This document shows positions 41,769 to 49,814 of a stretch of DNA of 64,000 nucleotides, piece by piece (within the stretch, counting starts at the first letter, position 1; each line of letters starts with the position of its first letter). The notes under the pieces are model-generated. The model was not told where the DNA came from and made no database searches. It saw only the letters and a program-made list of their open reading frames with translations. The translations under genes and the position numbers were made by a program. The DNA comes from Pseudooceanicola lipolyticus (GTDB lineage: Bacteria; Pseudomonadota; Alphaproteobacteria; Rhodobacterales; Rhodobacteraceae), in contig NZ_PGTB01000001.1 in assembly GCF_002786325.1 (NCBI RefSeq), positions 62,001 through 126,000 of the forward strand, read 5' to 3'.

Positions 41769-42935
41769 ATGACCCTCGCTTCCCAGCCCTTCTCCTTCGA
41801 CACGCCCGGATCCATGCTCGTCGAGTGGGGCGGCGCGGCGCGGATCGGGGCGCTCCTGCGCGGCTGGTTCACCCAGCGCAACCTGCTGATTGTGACCGAC
41901 CGCTTCCTGCACGAGAACGGCCTGCTTGGCCCCTCCCTAGACTCGCTCAAGGCCGAAGGCTTCGCGGTGACCGTCTTCGACAGCGTCGTGGCCGACCCGC
42001 CGGAACATGTCCTGATGGCCTGCATCGAGCAGGGCAAGGCCGCGGGTGCCGACATCGTGCTTGGGCTGGGTGGCGGCTCGTCGATGGATATCGCCAAGCT
42101 CGCGGCCGTGATGCTGGTGTCCGAGCAGCCGCTGGCCGAGCTTTACGGCATCGGCAAGGTGCAGGGCGGTCGGGTTCCGCTGGTGCAGGTGCCCACCACC
42201 GCCGGCACGGGATCCGAGGTGACCAACATCACCATCCTCACCACCGGCGAAACCACCAAGATGGGGATCGTCGCGCCGCAGCTCTACGCCGACCGCGTGC
42301 TGTTGGATGCCGAACTGACCGTGGGCCTGCCCCGCACGCAGACCGCCGCCACCGGGATCGACGCGATGGTCCATGCCATCGAGGCCTTCACCAGCCGCCA
42401 CCGCAAGAACCCGCTTTCCGATCTCTTCGCCCGCGAGGCCCTGCGCCTCATGGCCGCCAACCTGCTACCCGCCTGCGAAGACGGCACGAACCACGCCGCG
42501 CGCGAGGCCATGCTGCTGGGATCCAACCTCGCGGGGCAGGCGTTTTCCAACAGCCCGGTGGCCGCCGTTCACGCATTGGCATACCCGCTCGGCGGGCACT
42601 ACCATTTGCCACATGGGCTCACCAACGCCCTTATGCTCGGCCCGGTGCTGCGCTTCAACATGGCCGCTGCGGCCCCGCTCTATGCCGAACTGGCCGATGT
42701 GGTGCTCGGCCCGTCCGAGACCGGTGTGCAGGCGCGTTCCGCAGATTTCGTGGCCTTCATGCAGGACCTGATGGACCGTTCCGGCGCACCGCTTCGGCTG
42801 CGCGACGTCGACGTGCCCGAAGCCGACCTGCCAATGCTCGCCAGTGATGCCATGCTGCAATCGCGACTTCTGGTGAACAACCCGATCGATGTCACCGAGG
42901 CCGACGCTCTCGAACTTTACCGGGCCGCCTATTGA
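41769..42935 (+). CDS. Iron-containing alcohol dehydrogenase family protein (maleylacetate reductase-like)
   Basis: A 388-residue dehydrogenase with the NAD-binding GLGGGSSMDIAKLAAV near residue 100, PTTAGTGSEVTN near residue 143 and metal ligands in TGIDAMVHAIEAF near residue 198 and AAVHALAYPLGGHYHLPHG near residue 262. It interconverts an alcohol and aldehyde or reduces an unsaturated keto acid. It ends the Tct operon, directly after the SDR pseudogene, and so probably handles the imported carboxylate or a product of the divergent lyase. The exact class, alcohol dehydrogenase or maleylacetate reductase, is open. Confidence 0.88.
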   Translation: MTLASQPFSFDTPGSMLVEWGGAARIGALLRGWFTQRNLLIVTDRFLHENGLLGPSLDSLKAEGFAVTVFDSVVADPPEHVLMACIEQGKAAGADIVLGLGGGSSMDIAKLAAVMLVSEQPLAELYGIGKVQGGRVPLVQVPTTAGTGSEVTNITILTTGETTKMGIVAPQLYADRVLLDAELTVGLPRTQTAATGIDAMVHAIEAFTSRHRKNPLSDLFAREALRLMAANLLPACEDGTNHAAREAMLLGSNLAGQAFSNSPVAAVHALAYPLGGHYHLPHGLTNALMLGPVLRFNMAAAAPLYAELADVVLGPSETGVQARSADFVAFMQDLMDRSGAPLRLRDVDVPEADLPMLASDAMLQSRLLVNNPIDVTEADALELYRAAY

Positions 42936-42974
42936 ACCGCCCGGGCTTGCCCGGAGAGCGTTCCCTTCAACGCG

Positions 42975-43199
42975 TTACGCGAGTTTGTCCATCGCGGCGA
43001 CTTGTTTAGAGAGTCGCCTCTCGGCCTCGGTGGAACTGAGGAGACCGTCCTGATTGTGCCAATCGACCCGGTGCATGGTTTTCCGTTCGAGATCCCGCAT
43101 CGTTTACCAGGGCCCGAGCTGCTTGAAGACCTCGGGCTTGAACCGAACGATCACGCTTTTGCCTCGCTGAAAGCGTGCCTTTGGCTCGATATGCGGCGG
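42975..43199 (-). pseudogene. IS3-family transposase C-terminal remnant
   Basis: The minus-strand frame ending with TAA at 42975 reads RFKPEVFKQLGPW, then an in-frame stop, then TMRDLERKTMHRVDWHNQDG and a tail ending in QVAAMDKLA. This is the C-terminal end of an IS3 OrfB integrase (normally FKxEVIKQLGPW, then WVDWYN). The stop codon and lost catalytic Glu region show it is dead. Confidence 0.65.
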
Positions 43200-43273
43200 C
43201 TGATCAGGCTCATGGTGGAGGGGGACCGTGGCCGCAGTGCGGCCGCGTAAGTCCCCGGAACGGTGCCGCAGCA

Positions 43274-43429
43274 ATGCCTGGGAGGGAACCGGAGCCGCAA
43301 ACCAGCAAGAAGCATCCCGAGCACAGGAATTACCCGTCCCGTCTCAAGAGGGTGTTCATAGTCCGACCGACCCGGGTCTGGCGTAGCGACATCAGCTATA
43401 TCCGGCTGCGCCGGGGCTTCCTGAGCTTG
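43274..43429 (+). pseudogene. IS3-family transposase catalytic-domain fragment
   Basis: A plus-strand stretch reads QTSKKHPEHRNYPSRLKR and then VRPTRVWRSDISYIRLRRGF, the part of IS3 OrfB that leads into the first catalytic Asp (W-x-x-D-I-x-Y-I). Nothing of the rest of the enzyme follows in any frame. It is in the opposite orientation to the fragment at 42975-43199. Confidence 0.7.
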
Positions 43430-43542
43430 GACCGGCGGCAAACCGGTCGAACATTCGGGACCACCTCTGCCGAGATCCGCCCGCGCTTGTCTTCAGCACG
43501 ATCAGGCGGATCTACAGCCAGGTTTTGCCGCTATTGTAGAGG

Positions 43543-44991
43543 TCAGGAAGCCCGGCGAAGCCGGACTTTGAGATGCTTGGGCTGCAGAAACGTATCGAGT
43601 CCTTCCGGCCCCAGTTCGCGCCCGAAACCCGACATTTTCCAGCCTCCGAAAGGCGCCATGAGATCGCTTGTATCGTTCACGTTGACCCCGATTGCGCCAA
43701 ACTCCATCTGCTCGGCCAACGACCAAACCCGATCCAGATCGGGGCCGTAGATATAGGCCGCAAGGCCATAATCAAGGCTGTTTGCGATCTTCAGCATCTC
43801 CGTGTCCGACGCGAAGCTTGCAATTCCGATGACGGGGCCGAAGGTTTCTTCGCTCATCGGAAGGCTGTCGAGTGGCGCGTTCGCGATCACCGTCGGGCGA
43901 TAGAACAGGCCGTCGTCCAAGCCGCTTCCAGTGGCGCGGCCGCCCCCAGCGATCACGCTGCCGCCCTTGGCGACCGCGTCCGACACATGCCGGTCCATCC
44001 GTGCAACAACTCCAGCGTTCTGCACCGGGCCATAAGCGATGGACGGGTCTAGCCCGTCACCGAGCACGGTTTCATCTGCGAGGCTCGCGAGAATGCTGGC
44101 AAATTCATCTGCAACCTTTTCGGCCACCAGAACGCGGTTCACGGTGATGCAGATCTGGCCCATGTTGGAATATCCGCGGCGGTGCGCGGCACGGGCGGCC
44201 TCTTCAAGATCGGCGTCTTCCATGACGACGAAAGGCGCATGGCCGCCGAGTTCGAGACAAAGGCGCTTCATGTTCACCGAGGCGGCGCGCATGATCGCCT
44301 GACCGGCAGGGACCGAGGCCGTGGCCGACAGGGCACGGATGCCGCGATGGGTCGACAGCGCCTCGCCTGCGATTTGACCGAGGCCAGGGATGTCGGCGAT
44401 GGAACCGGCAGGGAATCCGGCCTCGTGCAGGCAATCGACGAGCATGGCGATCGCGAGCGGAGTTTCATGCGGCGACTTCACTATGATCGGGCACCCGGTC
44501 GCGAGCGCCGGGCCGATTTTCCAGCAGTAGAGATCGATGGGATAGTTCCACGGCACGATCGCCGCCACGACTCCGATCGGGTGATAGGTGACGAGGTTGC
44601 GGATGTTCGGCGCCGACGCGGGGCGGATCGACCCGCCCACACGCACCCCTTCCTCGGCGTAGTAGCGCAGCACTTCGCAGCCGAAGAGGATCTCTTTCAT
44701 GTTATCGGCGACGGGCTTGCCCTGTTCGAGGGTCAGAAGCCGGGCCATGTCGTCGGCCCGCTCCTCGATCAGACGTGCGGCGCTGTGCAGCATATCGGCG
44801 CGGGTGCGCGCGGGCAGGGCGGCAAAGGCAGGCGCCACCTTTTGTGCGACGTCGACGCAGCGGTCCACGATGGCGGCATTCGCCAGCAGTGTCGAGCCCA
44901 CCGGCGTGCCGTTCGCCGGGTTCGTTATGTCGAAGCGGTCCAGCCCGGAGGGATGTTCCCACTGACCATTGATGAAGAAACCACGATCCAT
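43543..44991 (-). CDS. NAD(P)-dependent aldehyde dehydrogenase (succinate-semialdehyde dehydrogenase-like)
   Basis: A 482-residue aldehyde dehydrogenase with VPWNYPIDLYCWKIGPALATG near residue 142, CLELGGHAPFVVMED near residue 246 with the catalytic Glu, and SNMGQICITVNRVLV near residue 278 with the catalytic Cys. It starts one base after the SIS gene and is the last gene of the ten-gene operon. In a nucleoside or sugar route it would oxidise an aldehyde released from the sugar part; the substrate is unknown. Confidence 0.9.
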   Translation of the reverse strand: MDRGFFINGQWEHPSGLDRFDITNPANGTPVGSTLLANAAIVDRCVDVAQKVAPAFAALPARTRADMLHSAARLIEERADDMARLLTLEQGKPVADNMKEILFGCEVLRYYAEEGVRVGGSIRPASAPNIRNLVTYHPIGVVAAIVPWNYPIDLYCWKIGPALATGCPIIVKSPHETPLAIAMLVDCLHEAGFPAGSIADIPGLGQIAGEALSTHRGIRALSATASVPAGQAIMRAASVNMKRLCLELGGHAPFVVMEDADLEEAARAAHRRGYSNMGQICITVNRVLVAEKVADEFASILASLADETVLGDGLDPSIAYGPVQNAGVVARMDRHVSDAVAKGGSVIAGGGRATGSGLDDGLFYRPTVIANAPLDSLPMSEETFGPVIGIASFASDTEMLKIANSLDYGLAAYIYGPDLDRVWSLAEQMEFGAIGVNVNDTSDLMAPFGGWKMSGFGRELGPEGLDTFLQPKHLKVRLRRAS

Positions 44992-44992
44992 G

Positions 44993-45760
44993 TCAGCGCG
45001 CCTTCAGACGGCGCCACAGTTCGGCGTAGTTCTTGTCATTGTGGGCGTTGGCCTTGGCCTTCTCCATCGTGTTTGGGCTGACCATGATGTAGGGGTCGCG
45101 ACCTGTTTGCGCGACAAGCTCGGCAGTGGTCGAATTGATCGCGTGGCCGATCGCGATGGCCACCGATGTGGAGGTCGCGCCGGTGCGTCCCGCGACGCCC
45201 TCGATCTCGATGCCCGCATCACCCAGAGGCACGCCGGTGTCGATGGTCACATCCGCAATTTCATAAAGCCGCTTACCGCTCGAATGACGAGAGACAACCG
45301 CGGAGGAATGCGGAATTGAAGTCACGGCGATGACCTTCATGCCCTTTTCTTTCGCCGCGATGGCGATATCCAGCGTCACGGCGTTCATGCCGGAATGCGA
45401 GAACATGATGATCGCGTCACCGGGGTCGGTCTGATGGCTGTCGAAGATCGCGTTGCCATAGCCTTCCTGCGCGTGGATGAAACGGTACTGGCGTGCACCC
45501 GCGTCACCCAGCACTCGGTGGAACGAGATCATCGAGCTCTCCACGATCGGGCGAAAACCGGTGACGGTGCCGGTGCGAGGATACATCTCCATCGCGGCGA
45601 AGGATCCGTGGCCGGTGCCGAACGTGAAGACGAGCTTGTCGCTCAGGATGGCCTCGGCACAGACGTTTGCCGCGTTTTCAATGGCGTCGGTCTGGCTGTC
45701 CATGACGGTGGTCAGGCGGTCCAAGACCGTCTGGAGATAGCGCTTGGGCATGTCGCTCAT
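44993..45760 (-). CDS. SIS-domain protein (putative phosphosugar isomerase)
   Basis: This 255-residue protein has a single SIS fold: LVFTFGTGHGSFAAMEMYPRTG near residue 43, then the phosphosugar-binding IIMFSHSGMNAVTLDIAIAAKEKG near residue 117 and VIAVTSIPHSS. It belongs with the small group of stand-alone SIS proteins whose substrates are mostly unknown. GAGGGAC lies before the ATG. Between a nucleoside phosphorylase and an aldehyde dehydrogenase it could isomerise the pentose phosphate released from a nucleoside, but this is inference. Confidence 0.83.
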   Translation of the reverse strand: MSDMPKRYLQTVLDRLTTVMDSQTDAIENAANVCAEAILSDKLVFTFGTGHGSFAAMEMYPRTGTVTGFRPIVESSMISFHRVLGDAGARQYRFIHAQEGYGNAIFDSHQTDPGDAIIMFSHSGMNAVTLDIAIAAKEKGMKVIAVTSIPHSSAVVSRHSSGKRLYEIADVTIDTGVPLGDAGIEIEGVAGRTGATSTSVAIAIGHAINSTTAELVAQTGRDPYIMVSPNTMEKAKANAHNDKNYAELWRRLKAR

Positions 45761-45783
45761 TGTTCTTGTCCCTCTATCATGTG

Positions 45784-46518
45784 TCAGTGCGTGATCGCGT
45801 CCAGAGCGATCCGGAATAGTTGTCTTTCACCGCTTTCGAGCGCCTCGGCTCCAAGCTTTTCCTGGCTCAACGCGTCGACGGTGCCATAGCAGAGCGTCGC
45901 GACCGACAAGCTGAGATCCTGTCCAGCGGCGAGCAGCGCCGAGGTTTCCATGTCGACGGCCAGCACGCCGCGCTGCGCCATGGAACGCCGCATCCGGTCG
46001 GCGCGGTCGTTGCCTTTGGCGTCGATGCCGAACATGTCGCGGTAGAAGGCGTCATAGGTCGCGTAGAGCCCCGTGTAGGGGGTTTCGCCCGCTGCAGTCG
46101 CGGCCTCGGACAGGCGTGCCGCGAGCGCCGGGTCGGCTGCGACCGTTTCGCCGTTGGGTACGCCATAAGCGGGCGAGGTGCCGTCGAACCCGATCGCGGC
46201 TTCCGACACGAGGAATGCGCCGCCGGTGGCCGGCGGGAAAAACATCGCCGTGCCGATGCGCACGAAACGCGCGATCCCGAGGTCCGCGAATTCGTGCAGC
46301 AGGATGGTCGCGATCGGAGCGCCCATGCCGAAGGCGGCGATGCTCACTTTCTTTCCATTCCAGCGGCCCGTAACGGTTTTCAGGCCGCGCTTGACCGGAA
46401 GGAAAACGGGGTCGGTCAGCATCGCACCGATCCGTTCCACCCGGTCCGGATCGCCGACCAGAATGGCGCTGTCGCCAAGATCATCGGCGCAATGTCCTGC
46501 GTACCAGGCTTTTTTCAC
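45784..46518 (-). CDS. Nucleoside phosphorylase (uridine/purine phosphorylase family)
   Basis: A 244-residue member of the NP-I family: ILVGDPDRVERIGAML near residue 20, the phosphate-site SIAAFGMGAPIATILLHEF near residue 60, RIGTAMFFPP near residue 87 and VLAVDMETSALLAAG near residue 190, where the Met-Glu pair contacts ribose. GTG 46518 is the start: it overlaps the kinase stop (GTGA) and AGGAG lies before it. A much longer in-frame extension upstream only overprints the kinase gene. It should split a nucleoside into base and pentose-1-phosphate. Confidence 0.9.
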   Translation of the reverse strand: MKKAWYAGHCADDLGDSAILVGDPDRVERIGAMLTDPVFLPVKRGLKTVTGRWNGKKVSIAAFGMGAPIATILLHEFADLGIARFVRIGTAMFFPPATGGAFLVSEAAIGFDGTSPAYGVPNGETVAADPALAARLSEAATAAGETPYTGLYATYDAFYRDMFGIDAKGNDRADRMRRSMAQRGVLAVDMETSALLAAGQDLSLSVATLCYGTVDALSQEKLGAEALESGERQLFRIALDAITH

Positions 46519-47351
46519 TGTTCTTGTCTCCTCTTGCGTTCCGACAGCAGGGTTGCCGCCGCCGCGATACCTGCGCGCGCAGCAGCCACCGGGTCTGCCC
46601 CGGCCATTTCGGCGGCGATGAAGCCGCCGGCGAATGTGTCCCCCGCACCCGTGGTGTCGGCGATGTCGATTGGCGTGACGGCAATTTCGGTTTTTTCGTC
46701 GCCCTGCGTGACGCATACGCAATCGGGTCCGCGGGTCTCCACCAGCACCGCGTCGTTCGCGCCGATCAGGGGGCGCTCGGACCGCGCGTGAAAAATCACA
46801 TCGGCACGGGCCGAGAGACGCGCGCGGATTGCGTCGGGGAAGGCGTCGGTGTCGTTCTTGACCGCCCAGTAGAGGCGTGCATCGCGCGGGCAGAGGCTGA
46901 CGATCTCGTCCATGAGTTGCGGCGGTCCGACCGAGATGCACAGATGCGAGGCGCTGGCGATCAGGTCTTTCTGCGCGTCCATCAGCACCTCGCCCCGGTC
47001 GAGCGCGGGATCGTAAAGGCACATGCAGGAGCCGTCCGCCTGATATACCATGAGCGCCGTGGGCGAACGGGGGCTGTCGACCAGGCCTATGCCTTCGGTG
47101 CCGATGCCCTGCGCATCGATCTTGCCGACAAAACCCTGACCTTCGGCGCCGGTGCCCACCCACATGACGGGGCTGGCCGCCTGCCCGGACCGCACCACCG
47201 CGCCGGCGATATAGGTCGGGCAGCCGCCGGCGCGGGGCCATGCACCGGCATCGCGGTCGGCGATCAGCGTGGTGCGATCGCCCTGCGCCTGACCGTCGAG
47301 GCGGACCGCGAAGTCGAGACTCGCGTAGCCGGTGACAACCAGACGGCTCAT
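46515..47351 (-). CDS. PfkB-family carbohydrate/nucleoside kinase
   Basis: A 278-residue ribokinase-like protein. It begins RLVVTGYASLDFAVRL, has the GGCPTYIAGAVVRSG substrate segment near residue 42 and the C-terminal ATP/anion-hole signature DTTGAGDTFAGGFIAAEM near residue 232 with the catalytic Asp. It should phosphorylate a sugar or nucleoside. Four-base overlaps on both sides (cysteine hydrolase before, phosphorylase after) show that these three enzymes are made together. Confidence 0.9.
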   Translation of the reverse strand: MSRLVVTGYASLDFAVRLDGQAQGDRTTLIADRDAGAWPRAGGCPTYIAGAVVRSGQAASPVMWVGTGAEGQGFVGKIDAQGIGTEGIGLVDSPRSPTALMVYQADGSCMCLYDPALDRGEVLMDAQKDLIASASHLCISVGPPQLMDEIVSLCPRDARLYWAVKNDTDAFPDAIRARLSARADVIFHARSERPLIGANDAVLVETRGPDCVCVTQGDEKTEIAVTPIDIADTTGAGDTFAGGFIAAEMAGADPVAAARAGIAAAATLLSERKRRQEQ

Positions 47352-47905
47352 GCCAGAAGGCCCTTTGCAGTGTCGAGATCCACGACCTTGCCGATATAGC
47401 GTTCCACATCTTCCAGCGACGCCTCGCTGAGATGCGGGCGGTTCGAATTCACCGCTTCTCGAACCACGTTGACCTCGAACCCGTTGCCGAAGGCGTCGGT
47501 TGCGGTGGCGCGGACGCAGACGTTGGTTTTCACCCCGCCGATCACCACCCGTTCGATCCCCTGTTCAAAAAGGAACAGCGCGAGGTCGGTCGCAAAGAAC
47601 GCCGAATAGCGCCGCTTGGTGATCTGGATTTCGTTGGGGCGGTTGGCAGGGCCGAAGCCCTCGAAGAACGCGGCGTTAAACCCGCCGGTCACGCAATGCA
47701 CCGGCAGGCGCGGCTGTTCGAAATCTGCAAATCCTTCGCGGTGGCGGTCGCAGACGTGGACGATTATGGCCCCGCTGGCGACCGCAGCTTCGAGCAGTTC
47801 CAGACAGGGCGCGACGACCTCGGGCGCGGCCGGATAGAAGTTTTCACCATCGGGATGCAGGAAAGAATTTTGCATGTCGACGAGGATGAGAGCGGTCTGT
47901 GTCAT
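47348..47905 (-). CDS. Isochorismatase-family cysteine hydrolase
   Basis: A 185-residue amidase-type hydrolase with the complete triad: Asp in LILVDMQNSFLHP at residue 10, Lys in QITKRRYSAFF near residue 95 and Cys in GVKTNVCVRATATDA near residue 130. Nicotinamidase and ureidoacrylate amidohydrolase belong to this family. ATG 47905 overlaps the permease stop by four bases and follows GAGGAC; a longer frame upstream only overprints the permease. In this operon it could hydrolyse an amide in the base part of an imported nucleoside. Confidence 0.87.
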   Translation of the reverse strand: MTQTALILVDMQNSFLHPDGENFYPAAPEVVAPCLELLEAAVASGAIIVHVCDRHREGFADFEQPRLPVHCVTGGFNAAFFEGFGPANRPNEIQITKRRYSAFFATDLALFLFEQGIERVVIGGVKTNVCVRATATDAFGNGFEVNVVREAVNSNRPHLSEASLEDVERYIGKVVDLDTAKGLLA

Positions 47906-48789
47906 TGCGTCCTCTTCAGGCTGCGGAGCTGTGTGATGACGAGGGCGACGAGCACCATGAGATAGGGCAGCGCGCCGATCAGGCGCGGGGGCAGGCCGAC
48001 GGTCTGCATGCGGATCTGGGCCGCGTCGAGCAGGCCGAACAGGAGACAGGCGGCGGCGGTCTGCCACGGGCGGTCGCGACCAAAGTAAAAGGCGGCGAGG
48101 GCGATGAATCCACGACCCGCCGTGAGGCCCTCGTTGAAGATACCGATCGACGCCAGTGCCAGTTGGGCGCCCGCGATGCCCGCGAAGAACCCGGCAAAGG
48201 CGGTCGCTGCTTCCTGCACCAGTTTCGGATTCAGACCAACGGAACGCACCACGGACGAGGCGTTGCCAGTCGCCCTGATCCACAATCCAAAGCGGGTCGC
48301 GCCGAGGAAGAATGGCAGGACTGCGATCGACCCGACCGCGAAGAGGGTCAGCGGGTCCAGATCAGCTAGCATCGGGCCGACCAGTGGGACCGCGACGATG
48401 CTCTCCGGCAACACGTTGGGCAGAAGCGCCACATCGGGAAGCCGCAGAGTGCCCGACGACCCGTAGGCGATGGACATGATGAAGCCGATGGCCCCGGCAG
48501 CGAGCACGTTCAAGCCCAGACCGGCAATGATCATGTTGGCCCCGAGCCGCGTGATTGACAGGGAAAAGGCGTATCCGATGACCATGCCGACGAGCGCGGC
48601 GCTCACGGTGGCGACGAGCCAACTGCCGGTCGCCGAGGACACCAGGACCGCAACAAACGCGCCGATGAGCATCTTGCCTTCGAGGGCGATGTTCACGATG
48701 CCGGCCTGGCGGTTCACCAGGCCGCCGATGGCGGCGAGGAGGATCGGGGTGGTCAGGATGAAGCCGGCGGCGAGGACTTGTTCGATCAT
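47902..48789 (-). CDS. BMP-type nucleoside ABC transporter permease (second subunit)
   Basis: A 295-residue permease of the BMP-associated family (NupQ/YufQ type). The TPILLAAIGGLVNRQAGIVNIALEGKMLIGAF stretch near residue 14 (opening TPILLAAIGGLVNRQ) is diagnostic, and the SVGLNPKLVQEAATAFAG coupling loop occurs near residue 183. About nine hydrophobic segments are visible. Its start overlaps the previous permease stop by four bases. It forms a heterodimer with the 48786-49814 product. Confidence 0.9.
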   Translation of the reverse strand: MIEQVLAAGFILTTPILLAAIGGLVNRQAGIVNIALEGKMLIGAFVAVLVSSATGSWLVATVSAALVGMVIGYAFSLSITRLGANMIIAGLGLNVLAAGAIGFIMSIAYGSSGTLRLPDVALLPNVLPESIVAVPLVGPMLADLDPLTLFAVGSIAVLPFFLGATRFGLWIRATGNASSVVRSVGLNPKLVQEAATAFAGFFAGIAGAQLALASIGIFNEGLTAGRGFIALAAFYFGRDRPWQTAAACLLFGLLDAAQIRMQTVGLPPRLIGALPYLMVLVALVITQLRSLKRTQ

Positions 48790-49814
48790 GCCCTGGCCCT
48801 CCGGCGGATGGTGATGCGGCCAAGTTCGACGACCGCGAATATCATGACGATGCCTTGAATGATGTTCACGAGATCGAGCGGAATGTTGGAAAACAACTGG
48901 ATCGTGGTGCCGGCCGAGGCGAGCGCACCGAAGAGGATCGCGCCGAACAGGATACCAATCGGCGTGTTACGGCCCAGAAGCGCCACCGCCATTCCGGTGA
49001 AGCCGTAGCCGGCCGAAAACCCGTCGGTGAAGCGATGCAACTGGCCCAGCCCGTGAGCGGCACCGCCAAGGCCCGCAACCACGCCTGACAGCACCATCGC
49101 GAGGATGATGGTCTGCGGGACGGAGACGCCCACGGCGCGGGCGAAGCGTTTGTTCAGACCGACCCATGCGCCTTCGAGTCCAGCCGGAGTACGGCGCACC
49201 CAAAAGGCATAGGCGACGAGCACCACCAGGCCGATCAGGAAACCGCTGTGCAGGGTCGCGGGGGGCATGAGACGCGACAGTTCGGCGGCGTCGTGCACGC
49301 GGGGGGTGACATTGTTGCCGGACTGTTCGGAGAGGAACGCCCCGTTCACGAGATATCCGGTGATCGCCACGGCGATGAAGTTGAGCATCAGGGTCGAGAC
49401 GACTTCATCGACGTCGAGCTTCGCCAGCAGCCAGCCGGGCACAAAGAGCCACGCAGCCCCGAAGACGGCGGCGATGGCGAGACAGATCGGGATCAGAGCC
49501 CATCCGAGACCGGCGGGCAGCGAGAACCCCGCGACCACGGCCGCGAGCCCCGCGATCAAGAACGCGCCGTCGACGCCAACGTTGAACACGCCGGCGCGGA
49601 AACAGATTGCCGTGCCGACCGCCGTGAACAGAAGCGGTGTCGCCGCCGAAAGCGTCGAGGCGAAGCGGCGGTCAGAGCCGAAGGCCTCGGTGGCCATCAA
49701 CGCGAAAGTGTCGATGGGGTTTTCCCCGATCACCAGGAGCACCAGAGCGCTCACCACCAGTGCGATCAGCACCGGCACGGCGAATCCGAAGCCGCGTTCG
49801 AACCAGTTCGTCAT
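48786..49814 (-). CDS. BMP-type nucleoside ABC transporter permease (first subunit)
   Basis: This 342-residue permease (NupP/YufP type) has TLSAATPLLFTAVGTAICFR near residue 54, FNVGVDGAFLIAGLAAV near residue 77, the long loop VVSTLMLNFIAVAITGYLVNG near residue 137, and FSAGYGFTGMAVALLGRNTP near residue 270. It follows the ATPase gene with a four-base overlap. Known relatives import purine or pyrimidine nucleosides and related ligands. Confidence 0.9.
   Translation of the reverse strand: MTNWFERGFGFAVPVLIALVVSALVLLVIGENPIDTFALMATEAFGSDRRFASTLSAATPLLFTAVGTAICFRAGVFNVGVDGAFLIAGLAAVVAGFSLPAGLGWALIPICLAIAAVFGAAWLFVPGWLLAKLDVDEVVSTLMLNFIAVAITGYLVNGAFLSEQSGNNVTPRVHDAAELSRLMPPATLHSGFLIGLVVLVAYAFWVRRTPAGLEGAWVGLNKRFARAVGVSVPQTIILAMVLSGVVAGLGGAAHGLGQLHRFTDGFSAGYGFTGMAVALLGRNTPIGILFGAILFGALASAGTTIQLFSNIPLDLVNIIQGIVMIFAVVELGRITIRRRARA

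Larger units (their letters stand above)
42936..43542. other. 607-base junction of decayed insertion-sequence DNA
   Basis: This stretch between the Tct and BMP-type operons holds only the two IS3 transposase fragments plus a small CCGGGC/GCCCGG hairpin at 42941-42954 just after the alcohol dehydrogenase. No intact gene, terminal inverted repeat or target duplication could be made out. Confidence 0.55.

Noticed and set aside
46519-47409. Long N-terminal extension of the nucleoside phosphorylase
   Set aside because: The extension overprints the PfkB kinase in another frame; the GTG at 46518 has a ribosome-binding site and a GTGA overlap.
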